Positions 15,571 through 24,685 of a stretch of DNA of 34,321 nucleotides are shown one piece after another (positions within the stretch are counted from its first letter, which is position 1; every line of letters starts with the position of its first letter). The notes beneath the pieces are model-generated. The model made no database searches and was not told the origin of the DNA. It worked only from the letters and a program-made list of their open reading frames with translations. Both the position numbers and the translations under genes were made by a program. This DNA is from Candidatus Melainabacteria bacterium. Its GTDB lineage: Bacteria > Cyanobacteriota > Vampirovibrionia > Obscuribacterales > Obscuribacteraceae. The stretch lies in NCBI GenBank assembly GCA_020854255.1, contig JADZFV010000215.1, positions 1 through 34,321 of the forward strand. Reading direction: 5' to 3'.

Positions 15571-16563
15571 CTATGCCGGCTGTTTACTCTTGCCGCCCGG
15601 ATTTGGTTCTTCTCCTGCCGTTTTTCTGACATCTTCAAGCACAATACGGCTCATGGTCACATCGGCATTAATCTGCTCTTTGAGCGCGTCTACGCGGTCG
15701 AATTTTTTCTCGCTTCTCAAATACTCTAAGAATTCAACTGTGCATTTGTCGCCGTATATCTCTCTGCCGAAGTCGAACAAATGCGCTTCGACAAGCGGAT
15801 CGTCATTACTGTCAGCCCGAGATTTGAAAGTCGGACGGTAGCCGACATTGATCACGGCATCAACTAATTCATTGGTTGAAAGACGCACACGGCCTGCATA
15901 GACACCGGTTCGTGGGATAAGCTGAAATTCGCGCAATTGTACATTGGCGGTCGGAAAACCAATCTGCCTGCCGCGCCCGTCTCCCCTAACAACTTCTCCG
16001 CCTACTCGGTAGGCACGCGAAAGGAGGTTTTTCGCCCTGTTCATGTCGCCATCGATAATACTCTGGCGAATTGCGGAGCTGGAAACCTCGACGCCTTCTA
16101 CAAAAACCATCGGCGCCACATGCACTGAAAAGCCCATTGTTTCGCCAAAGCTACGCAACAGGTCCGGATTGCCTTGCCGATCCCTGCCGAAATGGTGGTT
16201 ATGCCCGACCGATATAGAACTTGCGCCCATGGAGCCGACCAGAACGTTTTCTACATACTCGCGAGGTGACATACGACAGAGCGCTTCCGAGAATGCCAGC
16301 ACAAGAGTCGCTTCCACACCCAATTGCTCAAAAAGATTGAGTCTTTGATCGATATCGGTCAACAAGAGAGGATGAACGCCGCGAGTGAGCGCCCTTGGAT
16401 GGTCACGGAAAGTTACGACGCCGGAAGTCACACCGAGAGCACCCGCCTCTTCGACAGCCCTGCCAATGACAACCTGGTGGCCCGGATGAACTCCATCAAA
16501 GAAACCAAGGGCAATGGCTGAACTTTGAATCAGGCCCGGATTGGCTTCTGTAAAAACTTTCAA
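15571..16563 (-). CDS. ribF: Bifunctional riboflavin kinase / FAD synthetase
   Basis: A 330-residue RibF, making FMN from riboflavin and FAD from FMN. The N-terminal nucleotidyltransferase half shows GFFDGVHPGHQ (from residue 20) and VGHNHHFGRDRQG. The C-terminal flavokinase half shows GRQIGFPTANV, TGVYAGRV, the YRPTFK strand and EAHLFDFG. Length and domain order are those of standard bacterial RibF. The start is TTG at 16563 with AAGGA ten bases upstream; no ATG gives a better N-terminus. It is the first gene of a ribF-recF pair. No FMN riboswitch consensus was seen upstream. Confidence 0.95.
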   Translation of the reverse strand: MKVFTEANPGLIQSSAIALGFFDGVHPGHQVVIGRAVEEAGALGVTSGVVTFRDHPRALTRGVHPLLLTDIDQRLNLFEQLGVEATLVLAFSEALCRMSPREYVENVLVGSMGASSISVGHNHHFGRDRQGNPDLLRSFGETMGFSVHVAPMVFVEGVEVSSSAIRQSIIDGDMNRAKNLLSRAYRVGGEVVRGDGRGRQIGFPTANVQLREFQLIPRTGVYAGRVRLSTNELVDAVINVGYRPTFKSRADSNDDPLVEAHLFDFGREIYGDKCTVEFLEYLRSEKKFDRVDALKEQINADVTMSRIVLEDVRKTAGEEPNPGGKSKQPA

Positions 16564-16597
16564 GAGAGGAGTCCTTGGGTCGAAAAAAATTGATCAG

Positions 16598-16620
16598 CCG
16601 GTAATTCTCAATGTTACCGG
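16598..16620 (-). promoter_or_regulatory. Hairpin in the ribF leader
   Basis: CCGGTAA (16598-16604) and TTACCGG (16614-16620) form a seven-base stem with a nine-base loop. On the minus strand it is followed after nine bases by a run of seven T (16590-16584 region), then the ribF start. The gap before the T-run makes it a poor intrinsic terminator, but it may be a leader element. Confidence 0.35.
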
Positions 16621-16749
16621 ACGCAAAGTATTCTATCCCAATGGTCGGAGCACAGCTTACCTCAGAAGTGTTTTATCTCGAAGCCTGCCAAAAGGGCTAA
16701 TTCTCTAATGGTTGTGCGGCTTTCATCGTTTCCTTTGGGCCTGCAAACA

Positions 16750-16758
16750 TGCTAAAAT
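16750..16758 (+). promoter_or_regulatory. Extended -10 promoter candidate for gyrB
   Basis: TGCTAAAAT matches the extended -10 form TGnTATAAT with one difference. No good -35 lies 16-18 bases upstream, as is common for extended -10 promoters. It lies about 250 bases before gyrB. Confidence 0.35.
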
Positions 16759-17010
16759 TTGAGCTGGCGATCATCGAGGAATACGAGATGAAAGCCTCTC
16801 TCTGTGCGGCATTACGTCATTGATTCTGACGAATGCTGGTTTCATCCGGGTCTCGATTAGATATAAATCGGACAAAAAGCCGGTCATAAAATCGGGATCC
16901 TGACAGGGCATCATTTGGATACCGACCCAGAACACAGACAGGGCTTCAATCCAGGTTTCAAGTCTCAGATCGATGATCATCGAATTGGCAATCTGATTTG
17001 GTGGACTTAA

Positions 17011-19137
<2,127 letters not shown>

Positions 19138-19166
19138 GCTCGAAGCACAAAAGAAGTTAGAGACCT

Positions 19167-19814
19167 ATGGTCAATGTAGCCAATATAGTCACCGTCTGCC
19201 GGGTAGGGTTGGCGCTAATTGCCATCTATATGCTCAGCCTTCCAGGCGAGGGCATAAGATGGGCGGCTTTCTGGCTGACTGCATTTGTTATCTATGCTGA
19301 TGCCCTGGATGGATACCTGGCTCGCAAATTGAACCAGGCATCGAAATTCGGAGGCATCCTCGACATTGCCGGCGACCGCGTGGTCGAGATGGCTTACTGG
19401 ATCGCCTTTGCCGTGTTTGCGTGGGTGCCTCTCTGGGTGCCGCTTCTCTTCACCGTTCGCGGCACTTTCGTCGACGCAATTCGGTCGCATGCCAGCGAGA
19501 AGGGTTTTACCGCCTTTGGTGCAAAAACAATGATGCAGTCCGGATTGGGCAAATTCCTGGTGGCGTCTAACTTCAGCCGTTTTTCCTATGCTGTCGCCAA
19601 AGCGCTGGCTTTTTGTTTTTTGATCGCCGCACGCACGGAAATGTTTTCCAACACCGCACTGCCCATGGTGGCGGATATACTGGTCTATATAACCGCAGCC
19701 TTCTGTGTTTTGCGCGGTCTACCCGTGATTCTCGAGTCGTCGTTTTTGTTCAAAAGCGACAGGAGCGACCAGCCGAATACGCCCGAACAGAAGGAAAAGA
19801 TGGACAAACTCTAA
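19167..19814 (+). CDS. CDP-alcohol phosphatidyltransferase family membrane protein
   Basis: A 215-residue integral membrane enzyme. It carries the complete family motif D-x2-DG-x2-AR-x8-G-x3-D-x3-D: Asp45, Asp48-Gly49, Ala52-Arg53, Gly62, Asp66 and Asp70. Several hydrophobic spans are visible, including ones near the N-terminus, residues 76-100 and the C-terminal third. Family enzymes transfer a phosphatidyl group from CDP-diacylglycerol to glycerol-3-phosphate, serine, inositol or similar alcohols; PgsA (phosphatidylglycerophosphate synthase) is the commonest single-copy case, but I cannot fix the acceptor from sequence. It lies 29 bases after gyrB and converges with the GT9 gene 63 bases on, with no clear terminator between. 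Confidence 0.85.
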   Translation: MVNVANIVTVCRVGLALIAIYMLSLPGEGIRWAAFWLTAFVIYADALDGYLARKLNQASKFGGILDIAGDRVVEMAYWIAFAVFAWVPLWVPLLFTVRGTFVDAIRSHASEKGFTAFGAKTMMQSGLGKFLVASNFSRFSYAVAKALAFCFLIAARTEMFSNTALPMVADILVYITAAFCVLRGLPVILESSFLFKSDRSDQPNTPEQKEKMDKL

Positions 19815-19877
19815 AAGCCGCCTCATTAAACGGGCCCTCTAATTGTGCTGGCGCGCATCAGTTTTATGCTCTGCTTC

Positions 19878-20948
19878 TCAGAGTTCAGACGACTGTGAGT
19901 TGATCAATGAAACCGCCGCCTCGACAATCTTTATGGCGTCAAGTTTTGTAAGGCAGTCATGCCTGGTCAGCGTCCTCTTTTCAGCGCAAGCACGGCAGTC
20001 TATCGACTTATCGAAAATCGCCTGATGCTCAGCACCATAGGGACGCCAGCGATTGGGATCGGTTGGTCCGAAAATTGCAATTGTCTGAGTGCCTGCCGCG
20101 GCGCACAAATGGGCCGGACCGGAGTCCACGCAAATTGCCAATTTCATCTGGGCATAGAGGGCCATACTCTCACGCAAGGAGAGCCTGCCGGCTGCGTTCA
20201 CCGCCTTTACACCGGAGCCGGCGATCAACTCTTCATTTAATAGAACGTCGCGCTCGGCGCCTGAAAAATAAAATGTTGCGTCACACCTTTCTTTCACACC
20301 CTTAAGAATCTGCAACCATTTTTCGGCCGGATACATTTTGTCCGGATGTGCTGCCGCTGCATGAATGAGTATCTTCATACCGCCCTCTTTCAGCTGCGGG
20401 AGCAGCTCTTTAACACGTTGCATTTCCTCAAACGAAACCCAGGCTTCAAGTTTTTTCTCACTGATCTGAGCGCCTGCAGCTTCCAAAATATCGAAAAGAG
20501 ATTCCACTTCATGTATATCTTTTCGCCATTTGACCGGGTGAGTAAGGAGCAAATTGCGCCCCTCGGTAGCATAGCCGATACGCAGCGGAGCGCCTGTGAG
20601 CAAAGCCAGAACGCCGGATGACAGCGATCGCTTCAATACAAATACGCAATCATATTTTCTCTTTCTGAGCATCCAGGCATAATGCCAGAAATTTCTCGCC
20701 TTGCCTTTGCCACTGTCATACTTATGAAAGCGCGTGGTATCAAAAACAATCAGCTCATTCAGGTACGGACAATTTTCAAGGACGCCGCCGCTCTGAGGTC
20801 CGACCAAAACATCAATGACAGCCTCCGGGCATGCCTGTTTCAGATTACGGAGGAAAGGAACTGTAAGAATTGTATCGCCGATAAAACGGTAACGAACGAC
20901 AAGGATGCGTCTGGCATTTTTCAGCAAATTTGATCTATGAGAAGCCAT
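19878..20948 (-). CDS. Glycosyltransferase family 9 (heptosyltransferase-like)
   Basis: A 356-residue GT9 enzyme related to the LPS heptosyltransferases WaaC, WaaF and WaaQ, which add ADP-heptose to the inner core on the cytoplasmic face. The N-terminal RILVVRYRFIGDTILTVP is typical, as is the donor-site block CVDSGPAHLCAAAGTQTIAIFGPTDPxRW near the C-terminus. Four Cys lie close to the end, in a CRACAEK segment, as in several GT9 proteins. It starts 19 bases downstream of lpxK in the same operon, which supports an LPS core role. Which sugar is transferred is not determinable. Confidence 0.88.
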   Translation of the reverse strand: MASHRSNLLKNARRILVVRYRFIGDTILTVPFLRNLKQACPEAVIDVLVGPQSGGVLENCPYLNELIVFDTTRFHKYDSGKGKARNFWHYAWMLRKRKYDCVFVLKRSLSSGVLALLTGAPLRIGYATEGRNLLLTHPVKWRKDIHEVESLFDILEAAGAQISEKKLEAWVSFEEMQRVKELLPQLKEGGMKILIHAAAAHPDKMYPAEKWLQILKGVKERCDATFYFSGAERDVLLNEELIAGSGVKAVNAAGRLSLRESMALYAQMKLAICVDSGPAHLCAAAGTQTIAIFGPTDPNRWRPYGAEHQAIFDKSIDCRACAEKRTLTRHDCLTKLDAIKIVEAAVSLINSQSSEL

Positions 20949-20967
20949 TCTTACTTGTATTTTTATT

Positions 20968-22203
20968 CTACTTATGTTTTCTCTTCCGAAGGCGCGGTTT
21001 TTCCAGGTCAGCGTCAGGCAGCGATTTTTTCTCTCGTTCTATTTCGCGATCTGTTTTTTCTTTTGTATCTGTTTCAGTTTCACTTTTCGCTTTGATGCCC
21101 GCGTCACTTTCTATGCGTTTCAACTGGCTTTCCATTTTGCCTTTCATCAGATCCGAGATGTGAAAAGGCAGCGGTCCCAGCCATTCCACGCCGATTTCCA
21201 CAGCAACAAGATGCTGGTTAAGACGGTCGTGAGGAGCAATTTTGACCATATCTTTTTCCGTGGTCACCACCGACGATGCGTTTGAACTTCGCATCAATTT
21301 CTCGAGCATTTTCAATTCGTCCGGATTATACCAGTGATGATCGGAAAAACTCTTCAGCTGTACGACCGTGCACCCCAATTGATTGAGAGTAGCGGCAAAA
21401 CCTTCCGGGCGTGCCACCCCGCAAAATGCGACCACGCGCTGCCCCTTTAGTTGCGCCAATGGAGCTTCACCTGTACTGGTGCGTAAACGTTTGGGAACGA
21501 AACGCGCTGTCACTATTTCTGCACGTTCTGCATACTTTCGAATCTGTGCGCGCAGTCTTTCCAACCTATCCTGATCCGGATTTTGCGGAACTTTGGTGAT
21601 AACAACTACTTTGGCCCGATTGAGAGCTGTCAGTGGTTCTCTCAGTCTGCCTGCAGGGAGCAGGGTGTCATTTTCCGGGTCGTCATTGTAATCGACAAGC
21701 ACTACATCGAGATCTCGCTCCAGGCGAATGTGTTGAAAGCCATCATCCAATACTATTGCATCTGCCTTGTACGCCTCGATGGCCAGAGCGGCGGTTTCAA
21801 CCCGGCTGGAGCCTACAATTACAATTGCCTCCGGAACTGAAAGAGCGATCAGAAGCGGCTCATCGCCGGCTTCCTCGCACAATGCAAATTCACCTTGCCC
21901 GTTGGAAACGACGGTGATTTTTTGTTTTGACTTGCGCGCATAACCTCTGCTGAGGACCGCGACTTTGTATCCCGCCGCAATCAACCTGCGTGTCACATCA
22001 ATAGCCACCGGTGTTTTACCTGTGCCACCACAGGTGATATTACCAATGCTGACGACAGGAACAGGCAGACGGACGCGCTTGACATAACCTTTGGAATAGG
22101 CAGCCAGCCTTATATAGGAGCCGATGCCATAACCAAGCGAGAGCGGGCTCATCAGCCCGCACAGAAGTTTTTCCTGCGAAGATTGAGGATTGCCCCAGCT
22201 CAT
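20968..22203 (-). CDS. lpxK: Tetraacyldisaccharide 4'-kinase
   Basis: A 411-residue LpxK, which phosphorylates the 4' position of the lipid A disaccharide at the inner membrane. The P-loop GGTGKTP (59-65) follows SIGNITC, and VLDDGFQH and the LVDYND segment are family hallmarks. An N-terminal hydrophobic stretch is consistent with membrane association. LpxK is normally about 320-350 residues. Here the last about 60 residues are a highly charged tail, with alternating Lys/Glu/Asp/Thr and ending RLRKRKHK, that lies outside the family domain. The ATG overlaps the waaA stop by four bases (ATGA), so translation is coupled. Its presence indicates lipid A synthesis and an outer membrane. Confidence 0.95.
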   Translation of the reverse strand: MSWGNPQSSQEKLLCGLMSPLSLGYGIGSYIRLAAYSKGYVKRVRLPVPVVSIGNITCGGTGKTPVAIDVTRRLIAAGYKVAVLSRGYARKSKQKITVVSNGQGEFALCEEAGDEPLLIALSVPEAIVIVGSSRVETAALAIEAYKADAIVLDDGFQHIRLERDLDVVLVDYNDDPENDTLLPAGRLREPLTALNRAKVVVITKVPQNPDQDRLERLRAQIRKYAERAEIVTARFVPKRLRTSTGEAPLAQLKGQRVVAFCGVARPEGFAATLNQLGCTVVQLKSFSDHHWYNPDELKMLEKLMRSSNASSVVTTEKDMVKIAPHDRLNQHLVAVEIGVEWLGPLPFHISDLMKGKMESQLKRIESDAGIKAKSETETDTKEKTDREIEREKKSLPDADLEKPRLRKRKHK

Positions 22204-23543
22204 GCCGTTACTCCTCTTGCGCTCTCAGAACTTTCCTGCGCGTTTTGCAACTGTCCGTTATGCAAACTGAGAGTTTCTTCCAGAATCACAAGCCCTTTCT
22301 TGACTGCTCCCTGGCTGTCCAAAAGCAGCTGATTGCCGCGATTGCCAATCTCTTGCCTGAGATTATCGTCGCTCAACAACCGTTTCAGCTCCTGAGCCAT
22401 CTCGTTGGCGTTTTTCACTACAAACAAGGCATCTCTGTCTTGAAGCAAACGAGCAAAATCGCGGGCCTTTTCCAGACGCGGCCCGGCCAGCACTGGCACC
22501 TTATATGTATACGGCTCCAGCACATTGTGCCCTCCTACTGGAGCAATTGTCCCGCCCACGAAAGCGACGCTGGCGATGCCATAAAAATTAGCAAGGTGAC
22601 CGATGCTGTCGATCAAATAAACATCAAAGTCGCTCTTGAATCGCTCCGCACGAGAGTGTCGAAGCACTGTCAGACCGGCACTCTTAATCAATTCTGCCGC
22701 ACGATCGAAACGCTGTGGGTGGCGTGGCGCTATGATCAGACGAATGGTTCTTTCCGGCATCTGTTTCAACAATTGCGTATAAGCGCTGAGCACTGCGGCC
22801 TCTTCACCTTCATGAGTGGAACCGGCAATAAAGACAAGGTCGCAGGCGCCGATTTCGAGACTATTGCGCAATTGGGCAATTTCCTCAGCAGGCTTTGGTT
22901 GCAGCCCATCGCACTTCAAATTGCCCATCGTCACTATCGGCACCAGTCCGTCGGTCAATGAACGATAGCGGTCGGCTTCGTTTTCGGTCTGCGCGCCAAT
23001 ACGCGAAATCATTTTGACGTAGCGCTGGAAAAACGGCTTGATTCTGGCGTAGGACTTGAAAGATCGCGGAGAGATTCTGCCGTTGACAATCACAACCGGA
23101 ACGCCGCGGTCTTTGCACTGGCTGATCAAACCCGGCCAAATCTCGGTTTCCACAATTACGAACAAAACCGGGTTGATGGCATCCAGCCACGATTTGACAG
23201 AGAAAAAAGTATCATACGGAAAATAAATTACTTGCGCGATGTCGCCTACGCGCTCTAAAGCCAGCTTTTGTCCAGTGCCGGTGGTTGTAGAAACAACCAC
23301 CGGGTGGCTGGGGTATTTTTCGTGAAAGGCTTTTATAAGAGGAAATGCGGCATTGAACTCGCCAACGGAGACGGAATGGAACCATATTGGTTTGCCGTAG
23401 CTCGCCTTCAGTCGCTGGCGGACAGGGCTGGGTATAAAACCGAGCTTTTGCCCGACGCCAAAGCGAGCTTTGCTGCTGAAAATGAGCACCGGCCAGATGA
23501 CGAGGAGCAGCAAGGTAGTGGCGATGTAATAAAACGCGGTCAC
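22200..23543 (-). CDS. waaA: 3-deoxy-D-manno-octulosonic acid (Kdo) transferase
   Basis: A 447-residue GT30 enzyme that adds Kdo to lipid IVA. The first about 22 residues form a membrane anchor (TTLLLLVIWPVLIF). The catalytic Glu62 sits in HSVSVGEFNA, and VIVETEIWPGLI, NGRISPRS, the MGNLKCDG motif, GSTHEGEE and GGHNVLEP are all typical. Length is normal. The start is GTG at 23543 with a weak ribosome site; the N-terminus it gives is the natural one. It is the first gene of the waaA-lpxK-GT9 operon and diverges from the TauE-like gene across 122 bases. How many Kdo units it adds cannot be read from sequence. Confidence 0.95.
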   Translation of the reverse strand: MTAFYYIATTLLLLVIWPVLIFSSKARFGVGQKLGFIPSPVRQRLKASYGKPIWFHSVSVGEFNAAFPLIKAFHEKYPSHPVVVSTTTGTGQKLALERVGDIAQVIYFPYDTFFSVKSWLDAINPVLFVIVETEIWPGLISQCKDRGVPVVIVNGRISPRSFKSYARIKPFFQRYVKMISRIGAQTENEADRYRSLTDGLVPIVTMGNLKCDGLQPKPAEEIAQLRNSLEIGACDLVFIAGSTHEGEEAAVLSAYTQLLKQMPERTIRLIIAPRHPQRFDRAAELIKSAGLTVLRHSRAERFKSDFDVYLIDSIGHLANFYGIASVAFVGGTIAPVGGHNVLEPYTYKVPVLAGPRLEKARDFARLLQDRDALFVVKNANEMAQELKRLLSDDNLRQEIGNRGNQLLLDSQGAVKKGLVILEETLSLHNGQLQNAQESSESARGVTA

Positions 23544-23665
23544 GTGATCAGTGTAACCGCGAGCCCGAGGGGCTGCCAGAGATTCAACTTAATAGTGATA
23601 ATTTTGGCAGAAAGTGCTTTACACCGTGGCGCTTAACCGTAACAGGGTTAGACTCTTGTAGTGTT

Positions 23666-24463
23666 ATGGTTGTGTGGGGGGAAGAACTTTTGACGTTTGT
23701 CCTGACCATTGCCGCTGCCTTCTTAGCTTCGATATTGACATTCTTTACCGGATTTGGACTGGGCACTGTGCTTTTGGCGGTATTTGTCCTCGTATTCCCG
23801 GTCAATTTTGCAATAGCGGCAACAGCTGTAGTACACCTGAGCAATAACGTTTTCAAGCTCTTTCTGGTAGGCAAACATGCACGAAAGGACATTCTGGTCC
23901 GCTTCGGCATTGCCGCGCTCCTTGCTGCTTTGGCAGGAGCTTACATATTGACAGTGATCGACAGTTCGCAAGTCGTACTGACCTACCAATTCATGGGCAA
24001 ACAGCTGAAAACCACACCGGTACGCTGTGTTATAGGTTTTTTAATGGCTGCTTTTGCCCTTATGGATCTTTTTGGTTTATCGGAAAAATGGGTTATCGAC
24101 CCTGGCTGGATGCCCGTAGGAGGCGTTTTGAGCGGCTTTTTCGGGGGCTTGTCGGGCAATCAAGGTGCTTTTCGAACTATGTTTCTTTTGAAAGCCGGTT
24201 TGACCAAAGAGGAGTTAATCGGCACGGGAGCGGCAATCGGGTGTCTTGTAGATTTGGGCAGATTGACAATCTACTGGAGTCAAATCAATGGACCGGAACT
24301 TCGACTGCAGCTAGCGCTTTTGACGGCTGCCACGTTCTCGGCAATAGCGGGCACGCTTGTCGGCAACAAGCTTTTGGAAAAAGTGTCGCTTAAGAAGATT
24401 GAAATCGCTGCCTCAGTACTTTTCCTGGCTATTGCCTTCGGATTAGGCACTGGTTTGTTTTAA
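23666..24463 (+). CDS. TauE/SafE (DUF81) family membrane permease
   Basis: A 265-residue integral membrane protein with about eight hydrophobic spans and the two-halves pattern of the TauE/SafE family: a GFGLGT motif in the first half and GVLSGFFGGLSGNQGAF in the second. Family members export or import small organic or sulfur anions (sulfite, sulfoacetate and others); no substrate can be assigned. The ATG at 23666 has no evident ribosome site; TTG at 23690 is preceded by GGGGGGAAG and is a credible alternative. It stands alone, between divergent waaA and convergent priA. Confidence 0.85.
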   Translation: MVVWGEELLTFVLTIAAAFLASILTFFTGFGLGTVLLAVFVLVFPVNFAIAATAVVHLSNNVFKLFLVGKHARKDILVRFGIAALLAALAGAYILTVIDSSQVVLTYQFMGKQLKTTPVRCVIGFLMAAFALMDLFGLSEKWVIDPGWMPVGGVLSGFFGGLSGNQGAFRTMFLLKAGLTKEELIGTGAAIGCLVDLGRLTIYWSQINGPELRLQLALLTAATFSAIAGTLVGNKLLEKVSLKKIEIAASVLFLAIAFGLGTGLF

Positions 24464-24685
24464 TGGCTTCAACTGGAAAGATTTTTTACCCCTTGCCCTC
24501 AGGTTTCTCCAGAGAATGCTCCAGCGCATCAGTCTTGCGGATTTGCGCATTCTTACTTTCTAGATAATGGGACGATTGTGTCTGAGAATTGGTCCCATCC
24601 AGAAAGACCTGAACAATGCCACTCGACGTCTAACATGACGTTTGAATTAACGTTCGAAGCGGGCTGTGGTTACTAATTTTATTTT
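24464..24685. other. Convergent intergenic region with an imperfect hairpin
   Basis: Between the TauE-like gene and priA (opposite strands). TGGGAC (24568-24573) pairs with GTCCCA (24592-24597), with a weaker inner ATT/AAT. There is no T-run, so it is a possible but unproven bidirectional transcription end. A stretch of six T at 24482-24487 follows the TauE-like gene without a clear stem. Confidence 0.3.

Larger units (their letters stand above)
16564..17010. other. Divergent intergenic region between ribF and gyrB
   Basis: A 447-bp region that must hold the promoters of both operons. It contains a hairpin close to ribF (16598-16620), an extended -10 for gyrB (16750-16758), and a tiny 11-codon ORF (16788-16823) with GAGGA before it, which I regard as unproven. 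A 250-base gyrB leader would follow if the -10 is correct. Confidence 0.4.

Noticed and set aside
16788-16823. Eleven-codon ORF before gyrB as a leader peptide
   Set aside because: It has a plausible GAGGA but no attenuator structure or meaningful composition; too short to support.
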